From the NCBI GenBank assembly GCA_040902425.1, contig JBBDXI010000091.1, positions 1 to 64,000 of the forward strand: 64,000 bases of DNA, given 5' to 3'. The notes below the pieces were generated by a model. It was not told where the DNA came from. It was given only the letters and a program-made list of their open reading frames with translations, and did no database searches. Positions 19,201-27,329 of this stretch are shown piece after piece (positions within the stretch are counted from its first letter, which is position 1; each line of letters opens with the position of its first letter). The translations under genes were made by a program, and so were the position numbers. This DNA comes from JBBDXI01 sp040902425. GTDB taxonomy: Bacteria > Planctomycetota > Phycisphaerae > Phycisphaerales > UBA1924.

Positions 19201-22200
19201 GGAACGGGCCGATCCGGCGCGGGGCCCAGGCGTGCATCTGGGTCTGGCCCAGGTCGCCGGAGCGGATCTCCAGGCGGGTCATGGCCGCCATGTCCACGGC
19301 GACGATGTCGCCGTTGGGCGTCAGGTTCACGATCTCGCCGAACTCGTCGCCGCCCGCCTGGTCGATGCGCCAGACATCCACCTGCGAGTTGCCGTCGATG
19401 CCGATGCTGGAGCCGGCGGTGGAGTTGGTGATGATGATCCGGCCGACCGAGAGCACATCGGTGGAGCCGGGGTTGCCCAGGCCCGTGATCTGCAGGCGGG
19501 CCCCGCCGTCGAGGTTGACCTCGATGCGCCCGACCACCGCGCCCAGCGAGCCGGCGATCGGCAGCACGCGGATGAGGCCGGTGGTGTTGGCGTTGCCGCC
19601 GATGATCTGGACCCGCAGCTGCCCGCCCGCGTCGTCGGTGAGCGTCTGGGCGACGTTGGGCACGAGCTGGATGAAGATGTTCTCGAAGTTGTTCAGATCG
19701 ACCCGCGGGACATCCAGGAAGCGCAGGTCGGAGTTGATGCCCAGGCGGATGTCGGTCCCGTTCCCCAGGCCCCCGTACTGCCAGATGCCCGTGTTGTTGC
19801 CGGCGTCGGTGGCATCCTGGCTGATAAGCAGCCCGGCGAAGTGCGAGCCGTTGGGCGTACGCACGGAGAACGTGTCGGCGCCCATGTGGCCGCCGACGCG
19901 GACGATGCCGATGTCGCCCCGCAGCGTGAGGTTCTGGCCGGTGCGGATGACGATCGAGTTGGGGAGGTCCACCGGCGGGCCGGGGGCGTCGTTGTTGATG
20001 CCCACCGCGCCGCGGATGTCCATCGTCGCGATCGAGCCGCCCACGGTGAGCCGGAAGTTCCGCAGGTCGCCCTCGGTGAAGCCGGTCCCCACGACCGGGT
20101 TCAGGCCCGTGAACAGCGAGCCAAAATGGCCACCGACCGTGAGGTTGGTCCCGTCGATGTCGGCCCCGGCGGTGATGTTGTAGAGGTTGCCGGTGATGCT
20201 GAAGGTGGTGGCCCGCAGCTCCATGTAGACCTGGATGTCGCTCTCGGGCCCGGCGGCGGGGTTGAAGATGTCCACCGGGTCGGCGTCGGCGCCGGCGCCA
20301 TCCACGAAGCCCATGCCCACGCGGACCGAGCCCATGCCGCCGGAGAGGACGTTGACGCTGTTGGCGACGCCCACGCCCGAGCCTGCACCCACGTGGTAGG
20401 CGCCGAAAGCGGCCGGCATCATGCCGCTGACCGTGATGATGTAGGGCGCGTTCGTCACCACCGTGCCGTCGGAGTTCGCCTGCACCACCAGGTACAGGAT
20501 GCCCGGGGCGTTGGGGCGGTACTTGAGGACCATGAACCGGCCGCCCGACTCGCCGAGCTGGGGCGCGGCCACGGTGCGCCCGTCGCTGTCCACGAGCCGG
20601 AAGAAGCCCTGGGTAGCGAAGCCGGCCGCCTCGAGGTTGAGGCGTACGACAACGTCCTGCGTGCCGTCCACGGCGAAGGCGTAGACGTCGGAGGGGTCCT
20701 CGGTGGTGTTGACCGGGTCGAACAGGCCCAGCTCGCCGTGGACCTCCGAGGCGGTGGCGATCGAGCCGATCCACTCGGCGCCGAAGATGGTGTCGTTGCG
20801 GTACAGGCCGGTGCCGAAGACCAGGGGCTGGTCGGCACGGGCGGTGGGGAGGAAGGTCCGGTTGAAGGCGCTGGCGGCGTTGTTGCCCAGGATGTTGTTG
20901 ATGACGTCGGTGATCGTGGCGGTGAGCGGGAGGTTGGCGGACCGCTCGCTCTCGTAGTAGCGCAGGACGTCGCGGGAGGGGCGGTTGGCCGTGTTGATGT
21001 CGCCCAGGACGGTGATGCTCATGAGGGAGCGGCCGGCGACGGCGTACTCGCCGAGGGTGCGGCCGACGACGAGCTGCCCGGCGGTGCTGACGCGGGGCGT
21101 CCCGTCGTCGTCCACCCAGGTGCCCGCGTCGGTGGCGGACATGAACAGGCCCAGGTCGCCGTGGACGGACAGCGAGCCGACCATGTAGCCGACCACGAAG
21201 CGGTCGGCGAAGCCGTCGAAGCGCGAGGAGCCGTGGACGACGCCGTGGATGTAGACGCTGGAGATGTTGCCGCCCTGGACGAAGATGCCCTGGTCGGCGC
21301 GGTTGAAGGTCTGGATGCCGATGGGCGCCGTGGGCGCGTAGGCCGCGGCGCTGCTGTTGTCGCGCACGAACGGCGAGCCGATGACCAGGGACCCCGAGCC
21401 CGGCGGGAGGCCGGCGACGGTGAAGGTGGCGTTGGGTGGGCCGAGCGCGGCGAGGGTGGCCGAGAAGCCGAAGCCGGCCTCCTCGAAGTCGTCGAAGAAG
21501 CCCAGGATGTCGTCGGGCAGAGCGGTCGCGAAGCCCTCGGTGACGGTGCCCTCGACGGTGGTGCCCCACATCGTGATCGAGGTCAGGTTGTTGGAGCCGG
21601 TGATGTTGATGCGGCCGATGCCGTCGTTGTAGTCCGGCACGCCGTCGTTGTTCAGGTCCACCCGCAGGGCGTTGGACTGCTGGTCGTAGCGCCCGAGGTG
21701 GACGGTCTGGATGATCTCGCGCCCGTAGAGGTCGAGGAACTGGGCGGCGGCGCCGATGGGGCCGCTGAACACCACGAAGGCGCCGAAGATCCTCGGCTCG
21801 AGCAGCGGGGACTGGTTGTCCGCGATGACCGTCGCGGCGATGTCGTCGAAGGCGAACGAGAACGAGTTGTCGCTGATGTTGGTGATCCGGACTTCGTCGA
21901 AGACCGTCCCCAAGGGCGCGTTGAAGGTGAAGCGGCCCTGGGGCGTGCCCGCGGGGTTCTGGGCCAGGAGCGCAGCGCCGGTGAAAGAGGCGATGACCTC
22001 TCCGCGAAGCCGCAGCTCGACCAGCGTGGCGTCGGGGTCCAGCCCGTCGGGCCCGCCGATGGTGAAGGACATGGACGAGAGTGACTGCACGTCGTCGAGC
22101 CCGGGAAGGTTGACCAGGGGGTCCTGCGGCACGGGAGGGAACGCATCGTCCAGACCGTTGGCGACGTTCCACGCCACAAACTGCCCCGGGTTGAGCGTGA

Positions 22201-22633
22201 TCTGCAGGAAGCCGATGTTGTTCTGCTGGTCGATGACATGGATGACGGTGGCGTTGTGGATCGGCCGGAAGTCATCCTGGAACCGGAAGCCCGACGCGAC
22301 CGGACCCGCGGTCCCCTGGTCGAAGTCGAAGTCCACCAGGTCCGGGGCGTCGGTGTTGATCGTCTCGGTGGGGGCCCGCAACGGGATGACGTAGCCGAAC
22401 TGCGCCGTCACCGTGCCGAAGCCCGGCGCCGGGCCCGGCGTGAAGGTCGGGTCGAACGGGTCGACCACGAGGGAGAACAGCAGCTGCCGCTCCTCCAGCC
22501 GCTCGAAGGTGGCCCCGGGCTCGCCCGCGGCGCGGGCGAGGGCGCCGGCGCGCGTGAGCGATCGCAGGCCGCGGCCAATTCGGGTGAACAGTCCGGGCTG
22601 ACCCTCGGGACGACTGCGGCGCGACCGTTTCAT
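13289..22633 (-). CDS. Giant secreted beta-helix surface protein with LEPR-XLL-like N-terminus
   Basis: A 3114-residue protein. Its basic N-terminus ends in FERLEERQLLF (43-53), matching the planctomycete LEPR-XLL (LExRxLL) signal-like domain found on very large exported proteins. Most of the chain is a long array of short beta-strand repeats with hydrophobic, Gly and Asn residues (patterns like GSIGAVTIGG, GRIETVDISG), typical of a right-handed parallel beta-helix or adhesin. Pre-peptidase C-terminal-like beta-sandwich segments occur (e.g. DPSDVYAFAVDGTQDVVVRL). An EF-hand-like loop (DGNGDGFATLDE) and several DG..GT.DD loops suggest calcium binding. The last 200 residues resemble a metzincin-like protease domain whose HExxH site is degenerate. 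ATG 22633 is chosen for its upstream AGGAG; an in-frame start at 22669 has none. Likely a cell-surface or matrix protein. Confidence 0.85.
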   Translation of the reverse strand: MKRSRRSRPEGQPGLFTRIGRGLRSLTRAGALARAAGEPGATFERLEERQLLFSLVVDPFDPTFTPGPAPGFGTVTAQFGYVIPLRAPTETINTDAPDLVDFDFDQGTAGPVASGFRFQDDFRPIHNATVIHVIDQQNNIGFLQITLNPGQFVAWNVANGLDDAFPPVPQDPLVNLPGLDDVQSLSSMSFTIGGPDGLDPDATLVELRLRGEVIASFTGAALLAQNPAGTPQGRFTFNAPLGTVFDEVRITNISDNSFSFAFDDIAATVIADNQSPLLEPRIFGAFVVFSGPIGAAAQFLDLYGREIIQTVHLGRYDQQSNALRVDLNNDGVPDYNDGIGRINITGSNNLTSITMWGTTVEGTVTEGFATALPDDILGFFDDFEEAGFGFSATLAALGPPNATFTVAGLPPGSGSLVIGSPFVRDNSSAAAYAPTAPIGIQTFNRADQGIFVQGGNISSVYIHGVVHGSSRFDGFADRFVVGYMVGSLSVHGDLGLFMSATDAGTWVDDDGTPRVSTAGQLVVGRTLGEYAVAGRSLMSITVLGDINTANRPSRDVLRYYESERSANLPLTATITDVINNILGNNAASAFNRTFLPTARADQPLVFGTGLYRNDTIFGAEWIGSIATASEVHGELGLFDPVNTTEDPSDVYAFAVDGTQDVVVRLNLEAAGFATQGFFRLVDSDGRTVAAPQLGESGGRFMVLKYRPNAPGILYLVVQANSDGTVVTNAPYIITVSGMMPAAFGAYHVGAGSGVGVANSVNVLSGGMGSVRVGMGFVDGAGADADPVDIFNPAAGPESDIQVYMELRATTFSITGNLYNITAGADIDGTNLTVGGHFGSLFTGLNPVVGTGFTEGDLRNFRLTVGGSIATMDIRGAVGINNDAPGPPVDLPNSIVIRTGQNLTLRGDIGIVRVGGHMGADTFSVRTPNGSHFAGLLISQDATDAGNNTGIWQYGGLGNGTDIRLGINSDLRFLDVPRVDLNNFENIFIQLVPNVAQTLTDDAGGQLRVQIIGGNANTTGLIRVLPIAGSLGAVVGRIEVNLDGGARLQITGLGNPGSTDVLSVGRIIITNSTAGSSIGIDGNSQVDVWRIDQAGGDEFGEIVNLTPNGDIVAVDMAAMTRLEIRSGDLGQTQMHAWAPRRIGPFLGIDEGDATEVGDVIGVDGGALSPIVGIFRPVNVSINTPGNAFLDDIGSPVDPYLNGLMVRNGDITEVLVGGAVGDVIAADGNIIQVTAHAFGGTTLDPNRFRGIIGTIYADRISNVDVGDGLMQREQSPLSTTGIFANDDILFVTGGRIPGATISSSIMAANVVAGNNAPGAFPTDGIDRVDLTGGGDYIAATIGSANLDAFWASFFGPDDGVVYNGDVNLLSGTGANFLRSALLGRDINTVRLTQGFWDGSSMDAQRNVGRVEAAGYRNSTIGGGELELHLNRMTIGGNLNILTTFGRAGDIQDLTVAVFGRTTEISARDIERLKADSVQGYDRLVTVGSLRSSSIAGGTLVSGTIGNSIRSSEILIAGHLVSLTAANQMTNTRIVVSGPDGRITTLRTRELFTGSITTVGHTDTIEVTEGHFQGSITTFTSLRGVPGNIRLLKAAGDLDFTADIAGTVTEMIAGLNIGNLHRQGVIFVRGDVSNVSAGGQVYSDLRIGGTLNQATIGRVQHKPGASFLSRGSIIAFGRIETVDISGDFAGKIISYSGGIGVVTISDGSLLATGSIEAYDGDLNNVVINRGNLYGNIHADYILFSIRLNGSDDGVFGDIGVNPAFGEGEFYDAFRNRVPPGVTPTAALQGPRITAGHNLGRIILTNGSIFEGFIWAQRAIGTIDVNGNISNDNQTTGFGTVIAAGSSIFLVNATGNISDTMILAGARDFGADARPGGTGADADAVQSGRIFTVTAGGNATNLLVNAGIAPGADGVYNSGDERVTLGISFVREVTAGGAVTNVAVLADSPTLVASPGIVRAGTNFPLEDPDLSNGDPGAGAILLPNGGTLNFNWGGVAGTISFTTDKGQGFWNPTTGQISLINTSLNTELIVNAGATLNNFRIVSNDDASMGLVRVNTSLAGSSVIVIDAYVLAVEVNGTVFNADLRFGANTRAITTGSFLGGSIRAALWNRDLVINGNFGTPDQFGEVRYDALAAGTITVAGTNAGLINIDRDLVSLTSGAMTRAQFRAGNTLGSLTAGSVSESRVSTGDAIGSISVAGNVFDTAFQAGGDLGSDAAPGGSGEAADRVSTGFIGNVTIGGNFERGSVVAGLLRGPDSFFGTPDDAVGPGRSTIGNVTIGGTVVGSNLNTQQYRVSSTGSIGAVTIGSQPPPGTGNFRVEVLTEAQPRPIHVVDMQSLSEALIWRTTLFFNQPMNDSTIAPALTIFEVRDSGNTLIPLVEGVHYAVEEFNPVNNSVAIRFFREVTDRSLPQGADPGPGIYRFNLDATILRASVDSARLDGNGDGFATLDEHLSQDDVVGDAGDKFVPETITIDPGNGPIDIDFYGPADLDLVLDNNYTPDGLPDANSVYTVRGVIGDHPDMDVVGFPSAGDTDIFKITLRAGQILRLGAMQGSARFVGRFLVNDAGAIQGGNSADSLQLPVDPLSVVDDTSPADFLIKRTGTYFIVLTNDITQIDPGIVPVTGGAIGGYHFSMRVFDDGDTGFAGDTDSGNGVNIINAPPVVLFAGNDGVFGTGDDRATIPINDYVFFLDAGPDGQKGTADDVVFGSNGKGISSTRSGGTNLVTTITTAIGPEGHSGFPGEVTADSDVFHLNNGQPIAAGKRITVTVRLNEIGANLGGFSQLTFSDFTGYVQFGLFDVTDATGVDDGLLVFSPTDFKPVAQTPGTIAQRGQVAYGYNADGDFFITFVTPGKLGGAPGEAAEYALYLQGAFNTDYQLTVEQSDTAAAFPIPHGPQNVFIETRGGLIQWLEAGGLDTKVLPFASSVLGFTGTIANLPVDQYILTNLVTSLQSIANAQGLNLNFSTNPAAFEFQNFSTVFLTATSDPRTVLGTLNFGYSEHSDPYNADPNDEAVVFLPSMAILGYTPSQADVDTFIQSLTAAVGRRVGELTGLRITANSSPFDDPIDIMSANSVFNPPTAPAAYAWVDQARPLSNQFDTVVNTNFFLGQQNAFALLSKFLAN

Positions 22634-23151
22634 GGCGACTCCTGCTTCGGCTCCCAGACCCAACGACACACACCAGCGGCTTGTGGCTTCCGCACGCGTC
22701 CTCGGTGGCGCTTCGCCGCGCCCGGCGCGTGCCGTTTGCTCTCCCGGGCCGGTGCCTCTCCGTGCGACCAGCCCTCGGCGCCCGTCCTGCGCCAGGGGGG
22801 CGGGACAGGCCGAGCCGTGACAAGCTACCCGATTCGCCCCAAGTCCTCAACTCGGCGGCGGCTCGGTCCCCGGCGGGTCCACGGCGAGCGGGGGCCGTGG
22901 CTCATTGCTCCTTCGGGCGCACCGCGCACTCCTGGTCGCGCCGGCGCACCGTCACAGCATGCCGTACGCGGACCAAAGTACCCGGGTTGCAGCCGGCGTG
23001 CGCGGGGCGCTTGCCCGTTTTCACACGCGGCGCCCGCGGGCGGGCGGGCGTCGGCGGGCGGCTGGGCGCAGTCGTTGCGCCCCCGGCCCGGCCGGCCGAG
23101 TCCTTTCGCAACGCCCGGGCCGCGCTTCCGAACCGATAGAACGAGGTGCCC
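22634..23151. other. Divergent intergenic region with structured leader of the giant gene
   Basis: About 520 bases between two divergent genes. The giant-gene side holds a promoter (22822-22850) and a 180-nt leader with nested inverted repeats: outer arms 22692-22698 and 22726-22732, and an inner hairpin 22707-22711 and 22718-22722. The other half (22851-23140) shows no repeat or coding signal I trust; its reading frames are Arg/Pro-rich artefacts. Confidence 0.5.
22822..22850 (-). promoter_or_regulatory. Promoter of the giant surface protein gene
   Basis: On the minus strand -35 TTGAGG (22850-22845) and -10 TAGCTT (22827-22822) are separated by 17 bases. The predicted start near 22815 leaves a leader of about 180 nt before the ATG at 22633. 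Confidence 0.5.
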
Positions 23152-23994
23152 ATGATCGCCCCCCTTGCGTTTCAGCTTGCCCAGGCCCCGGTCGGTGTCC
23201 ATTCGCTCCCACCCGCGGCGCATGTGCTTGCGGGGCTTGGGGTTGCGGCGGGGATGCTGGTCTGGCTCTTCGGCCGGAAGCTCATGAGGCTGGGGTTCCT
23301 GATCATCTGCGGGGCGTTCGGGGGGTTCGTGGGCTTCTTCCTGCTGCCGATGGCCTCGCCGGAGTCGCTCTTCGGGGCGCCCTCCCCCTACGTGGGCATG
23401 GGCGCCGGGGGGGCGATGGGGATCGTCGGGGGAATCATGCTTTTCAGGTTCGCCGTGGCGATCCTGACGGGGCTGGCCCTGGGGATGGCCGGGGTCCTCG
23501 TCTCGGCGACCGTCCTTCATTTCGGGCCCGTGCAGGGGGCCCCGCAGCGGCTGGCCAAAGCGCCGGCCCTCGCCGCGGCCGAGGAGCACCTTGCGTCACG
23601 GAATCGCGGGATCGATGGCCTCTCGCCCGCGGCCGACCTGTCTCAGCGGGTCAACGGGTTCATGAGCGCCTCGAAAATACATGTCGAAAAAGGGTGGGCG
23701 GATGTGCCCCCCCGCCACCGCATGATGATGGCCGCGTCGGGGTTCGGGGCGGTGCTGGTCGGCTTCATCCTCGGCTGCCTGGCCCCGCAGCGGTCGGCGG
23801 CGATCGCGACGGCGCTGTTCGGCTCGGCGGTGTGGATGTGGGGCGCGCTGTGGCTGATCAATGCCGTTGAGGCCCCCGGACGGGCCGCGCTGAACGCGGG
23901 CGGGGCCCTGGGGTGGCTGGTGGTCTGGCTGACCGTGGCCGCGCTGGGGTTCGCGTTCCAGGTCGGGGCGGGGCGGAAGCGCGAGCCGGCCTGA
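23152..23994 (+). CDS. Multi-span membrane protein of unknown function
   Basis: A 280-residue membrane protein with about seven hydrophobic segments. The first half is glycine-rich (GFLIICGAFGGFVGFFLLP; GMGAGGAMGIVGGIMLFRF; ILTGLALGMAGVLVSATVL), a pattern seen in small TMEM198/DUF4203-like membrane proteins. A soluble loop of about 65 residues (PVQGAPQRLAKAP to VPPRHRM) is followed by three more helices. ATG 23152 is chosen because GAGG lies 5 bases upstream; an in-frame GTG at 23146 overlaps that Shine-Dalgarno sequence. It is convergent with nuoN and divergent from the giant gene. No function can be given. Confidence 0.7.
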   Translation: MIAPLAFQLAQAPVGVHSLPPAAHVLAGLGVAAGMLVWLFGRKLMRLGFLIICGAFGGFVGFFLLPMASPESLFGAPSPYVGMGAGGAMGIVGGIMLFRFAVAILTGLALGMAGVLVSATVLHFGPVQGAPQRLAKAPALAAAEEHLASRNRGIDGLSPAADLSQRVNGFMSASKIHVEKGWADVPPRHRMMMAASGFGAVLVGFILGCLAPQRSAAIATALFGSAVWMWGALWLINAVEAPGRAALNAGGALGWLVVWLTVAALGFAFQVGAGRKREPA

Positions 23995-24024
23995 GTCGCG
24001 CGAGACCCCGGGAAACGATGCCGC

Positions 24025-25653
24025 TCAGGGATGCTGACTGTCGGCGTGGGGCGTGACCTGACCGGCCGGGGGCGCCTCGGCCGCGCGCCGGCTCGCATCC
24101 ATGAGGGCGTTGCCGGCGATCGCGAGCACCACGACGCCCGCGGCCGCGAGGATCGAGGCGAGGGCCCGCGAGACGAACGGGGTAGGGCGGGGAAGCGGGG
24201 CGGCCCCCTCGGGCTGCTCGAGCAGCGGGTAGGCGACGAGGCGCAGGTAGTAGAACGCGGCGATGGCCGAGTTGAGGCCCAGGACGACCACCAGCGGGAT
24301 CTCCCCCGCGGAGATGGCGCTGGTGAACAGAGGCACCTTGGCCCAGAAGCCCAGCAGGGGCGGCAGGCCGAGCAGGCTGGCGGCGCACAGGACCATCGTC
24401 CAGCCCAGGGCGGGGTGCGTGGCGCACAGGCCGCGGAGGTCGTCGATCGTCTCGACCTCGCGCACCTCGCCATCCGGGCCGGTGCGCTCGAGGCAGGCGA
24501 GGACGCCGAAGGCCCCGATGTTCATGACGCCGTAGGCGAGCAGGTAGAAGAGGACCGCGGCCAGGCCGTTGGTGGTGATGGAGGTGCCCTGCGGACCGGC
24601 GATGACGCCGACGAGCATGTACCCCGCGTGCGCGATCGAGGAGTAGGCGAGGATGCGCTTGACGCTGGTCTGGAGAAGGGCCAGGACGTTGCCCCACGTC
24701 ATGGTGAGGAAAGCCATGATCCAGAGGGTGAGGCGGACGGGCTCCGGGAGGGAGTGGCCGGCGCCGTGGACCCAGCCGGCGGTGCTGACGAGCAGGATGA
24801 TGGCGATGAAGCCCGCGGTCTTGGGGACGAAGGCGAGGAAGGCGGAGACGGGCGAGGCGGCGCCCTCGTACACGTCGGGCGTGTAGAGGTGCATGGGGAC
24901 GGCGGCGATCTTGAAGCCGACGCCGAGGACCGCGAGGATCATGCCGAGCAGGCCGATCGGGGACGCCTCGATGCTGTGGTCGGCGAAGAAGGCGGCCATC
25001 TCGGGGAGCTTGGTGGTGCCCGTGGCCCCGTAGAGCAGGGCGAAGCCGAAGAGGAAGACGGCCGCGCCCAGGGCGCCGAGGAAGAAGTACTTGACGCCCG
25101 CCTCCTGGGCCCGGGCGCCGGCGCGCCCGCCCTGGGAGATCGTCACCATGATGTAAGTCGGGAGGCTGGTGAGTTCGAGGGCCAGGAACAGCCAGATGAG
25201 GTCGTCGGCCGAGGCGCAGAGCATCGCCCCGGTGAGGGAGAAGAGGACGAAGGCGTAGAACTCGGCCCGGTTGGTCCGCAGCGGGTTGAAGGGGATGCGC
25301 CCCGAAGCGATCAGGCCCTCCTCGGTGCGGTCCACCGTGCCCGCGACCAGCAGGAGCAGGAGCAGGCCGACCCCGGCGATCATCATCTTCGCGTAAGGCA
25401 GCAGGTGCGGCAAGGGGCCCGCGGTCTCGGGGGACCACCAGGCAAGGATGCCCGCGGCCACGAGGCCGACGCCGGCAATCGGGGCGCTCCAGCGGCGGAT
25501 AGCGAGGCGAGGCGAGAGGCCAACGACCATCACCACGCAGGTGGCGAGGAAGAGGGCGACCTCGGGCCAGATCGAGTCGAGCTTGACGAGGATGCTGGCG
25601 GAGCGGGCGACGCCCTCGGCCGCGGCGGTCTGGGCGAGCAGGAGCGTGGTCAT
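24025..25653 (-). CDS. nuoN: NADH-quinone oxidoreductase subunit N
   Basis: A 542-residue polytopic subunit of respiratory complex I, one of the three antiporter-like proton-pumping subunits of the membrane arm. About 14 hydrophobic segments are visible. The signature region reads HLYTPDVYEGAASPVSAFLA, followed by FVPKTAGF, and later QTSVKRILAYSSIAHAGYML, typical of NuoN. The C-terminal 40 residues are hydrophilic. It starts with ATG overlapping the nuoM stop by 4 bases (ATGA) and is the last gene of nuoJKLMN. It is convergent with the upstream membrane-protein gene. Confidence 0.95.
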   Translation of the reverse strand: MTTLLLAQTAAAEGVARSASILVKLDSIWPEVALFLATCVVMVVGLSPRLAIRRWSAPIAGVGLVAAGILAWWSPETAGPLPHLLPYAKMMIAGVGLLLLLLVAGTVDRTEEGLIASGRIPFNPLRTNRAEFYAFVLFSLTGAMLCASADDLIWLFLALELTSLPTYIMVTISQGGRAGARAQEAGVKYFFLGALGAAVFLFGFALLYGATGTTKLPEMAAFFADHSIEASPIGLLGMILAVLGVGFKIAAVPMHLYTPDVYEGAASPVSAFLAFVPKTAGFIAIILLVSTAGWVHGAGHSLPEPVRLTLWIMAFLTMTWGNVLALLQTSVKRILAYSSIAHAGYMLVGVIAGPQGTSITTNGLAAVLFYLLAYGVMNIGAFGVLACLERTGPDGEVREVETIDDLRGLCATHPALGWTMVLCAASLLGLPPLLGFWAKVPLFTSAISAGEIPLVVVLGLNSAIAAFYYLRLVAYPLLEQPEGAAPLPRPTPFVSRALASILAAAGVVVLAIAGNALMDASRRAAEAPPAGQVTPHADSQHP

Positions 25654-27329
25654 GGCGCCGCCTCCTGCGCGGGCGGGAGGCCGGCGGTGCGGGCCTTCAC
25701 GCCAGCGCCGACGACCTGCGCGGCGATCGCGTTGACCGGGTCCTTCAGGCCGTCGAGGAGGGGCTTGGGGAAGACGCCCAGGGCGATGCAGGCGACGGCG
25801 AGGGGGATCAGGATGCCGATCTCGCGCCAGGAGAGGTCGCGCGGCAGGGGCGAGCCGTGCGTCTCCGCGCCCGGCGGGTTGGCGCGGCCCTCATCGTGCC
25901 CGTGCTCATGGTGAGCGGCGTGCCCGTGCGGCTCGCGCAGCGGTCCCCAGACGATGTGGCCGACCATCAGCAGCAGGTACATCGCGGCGACGATCATGCC
26001 CGTGCCGGCGATGGCCGCGTACCAGGGGCCGAGGCGCCCGGAGGTCGCGCCGGCCCCGTCCACAATGCCGGTGTTCGACTGGAACGCCCCCATCAGGCAG
26101 AGGAACTCGCTGACGAAGCCGTTGAGCCCCGGGAGGCCGACGGAGGCGAGGGTGAAGAAGACCATGAAGGTGGCCCAGACGGGCATCCTCGAGGCGAGGC
26201 CGCCCAGCTCCTTCATCGAGCGGGTGTGGTATCGCTCGTAGACCATCCCGATCATGAGGAAGAGGGCCCCGGTGGAGAGGCCGTGGTTGACCATGTAGAG
26301 GACCGACCCGGTGAGGCCGGCGGTGTTGAACGAGAACATCCCCAGGATGCAGAAGCCCAGGTGGGCCACCGAGGAGTAGGCCACCAGTTTCTTGACGTCG
26401 GTCTGCACCCAGCAGATGAGCCCGGCGTAGACGATGCCGACGATGGAGACGGCGGCCACGGTCGGCGCGTACTCCCAGGCGGCGATCGGGCAGAAGGGAA
26501 GCACGAAGCGGTAGATGCCGTAGGTGCCCAGCTTCAGGAGCACGCCGGCGAGGATGACCGACCCGGCGGTCGGGGCCTCGGTGTGGGCGAGGGGGAGCCA
26601 GGTGTGGACGGGGAAGAGGGGCACCTTGACGGCGAAGCCGGCAAGGAGGGCGAGCATGACCCAGGCCTGCTCGGAGGCGGTGAGGTGCAGGCGGGCGAAC
26701 AGGGAGAGGTCTCCGATGTCGAAGGTCCAGTATCCGCGGATACCGGCCGCGGTCCAGACGACGTAGACCAGGCCCGCCAGGGCGATCATCGAGCCCGTGA
26801 ACGTGTAGAGGAAGAACCGCGTCGCGGCCTTCCTGCGGTTGGTCGAGCCCCACAGGCTGATGAGGACCCACATGGGCACGAGGGTGAACTCGAAGGCGAC
26901 GTAGAAGAGAACCAGGTCCCGGGCGAGGAACACGGCGGTCATCGCGCCCTGCAGAGCGACGAGCCAGGCGTAGTAGGTCTTGACTCGCTCAGTGATGGCG
27001 CTGAAAGACCCCGCCACGCAGATCGGACCGAGCAGAACGGTGAGCGCCACGAGCATCAGCGAGACGGAGTCGACCCCGACGCTAAGCTGAACGCCCCCGA
27101 GCGCGACGTCGCCCCGCTCGATCCCCCCGAGGGCGGTGAACCAGGGGATGGTGGAGGGGAACTGGAACTGCGCGGCCAGATCCCAGTCGAATGAGAAGAG
27201 CAGCCACGCGACCAGGCCCACGGGGAGGAGCGTGCCGATCAGCGCCAACTGGCGGGCGTCGCGCACCGGGCGCGCGGCGATGAGCAGCGCGAAGACGACG
27301 GGGACGAAGATGAGGGCGTAGAGGATCAC
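25650..27329 (-). CDS. nuoM: NADH-quinone oxidoreductase subunit M
   Basis: A 559-residue polytopic proton-pumping subunit of complex I. Recognisable segments are FYVAFEFTLVPMWVLISLWG with the conserved glutamate, HTWLPLAHTEAPTAGSVILA, LLKLGTYGIYRF and QTDVKKLVAYSSVAHLGFCI. Near the C-terminus a hydrophilic loop is rich in histidine (HGHAAHHEHGHDEGRAN), which is not a usual NuoM feature. It starts with GTG overlapping the nuoL stop (GTGA) and its own stop overlaps the nuoN ATG. Confidence 0.95.
   Translation of the reverse strand: MILYALIFVPVVFALLIAARPVRDARQLALIGTLLPVGLVAWLLFSFDWDLAAQFQFPSTIPWFTALGGIERGDVALGGVQLSVGVDSVSLMLVALTVLLGPICVAGSFSAITERVKTYYAWLVALQGAMTAVFLARDLVLFYVAFEFTLVPMWVLISLWGSTNRRKAATRFFLYTFTGSMIALAGLVYVVWTAAGIRGYWTFDIGDLSLFARLHLTASEQAWVMLALLAGFAVKVPLFPVHTWLPLAHTEAPTAGSVILAGVLLKLGTYGIYRFVLPFCPIAAWEYAPTVAAVSIVGIVYAGLICWVQTDVKKLVAYSSVAHLGFCILGMFSFNTAGLTGSVLYMVNHGLSTGALFLMIGMVYERYHTRSMKELGGLASRMPVWATFMVFFTLASVGLPGLNGFVSEFLCLMGAFQSNTGIVDGAGATSGRLGPWYAAIAGTGMIVAAMYLLLMVGHIVWGPLREPHGHAAHHEHGHDEGRANPPGAETHGSPLPRDLSWREIGILIPLAVACIALGVFPKPLLDGLKDPVNAIAAQVVGAGVKARTAGLPPAQEAAP

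Noticed and set aside
13655..22084. Two very long plus-strand frames (about 1560 and 1240 codons) opposite the giant surface protein
   Set aside because: They are antisense to a well-supported gene with signal, repeats and a good ribosome-binding site; the Val/Gly/Asp/Arg-rich translations are a product of high GC at third codon positions.
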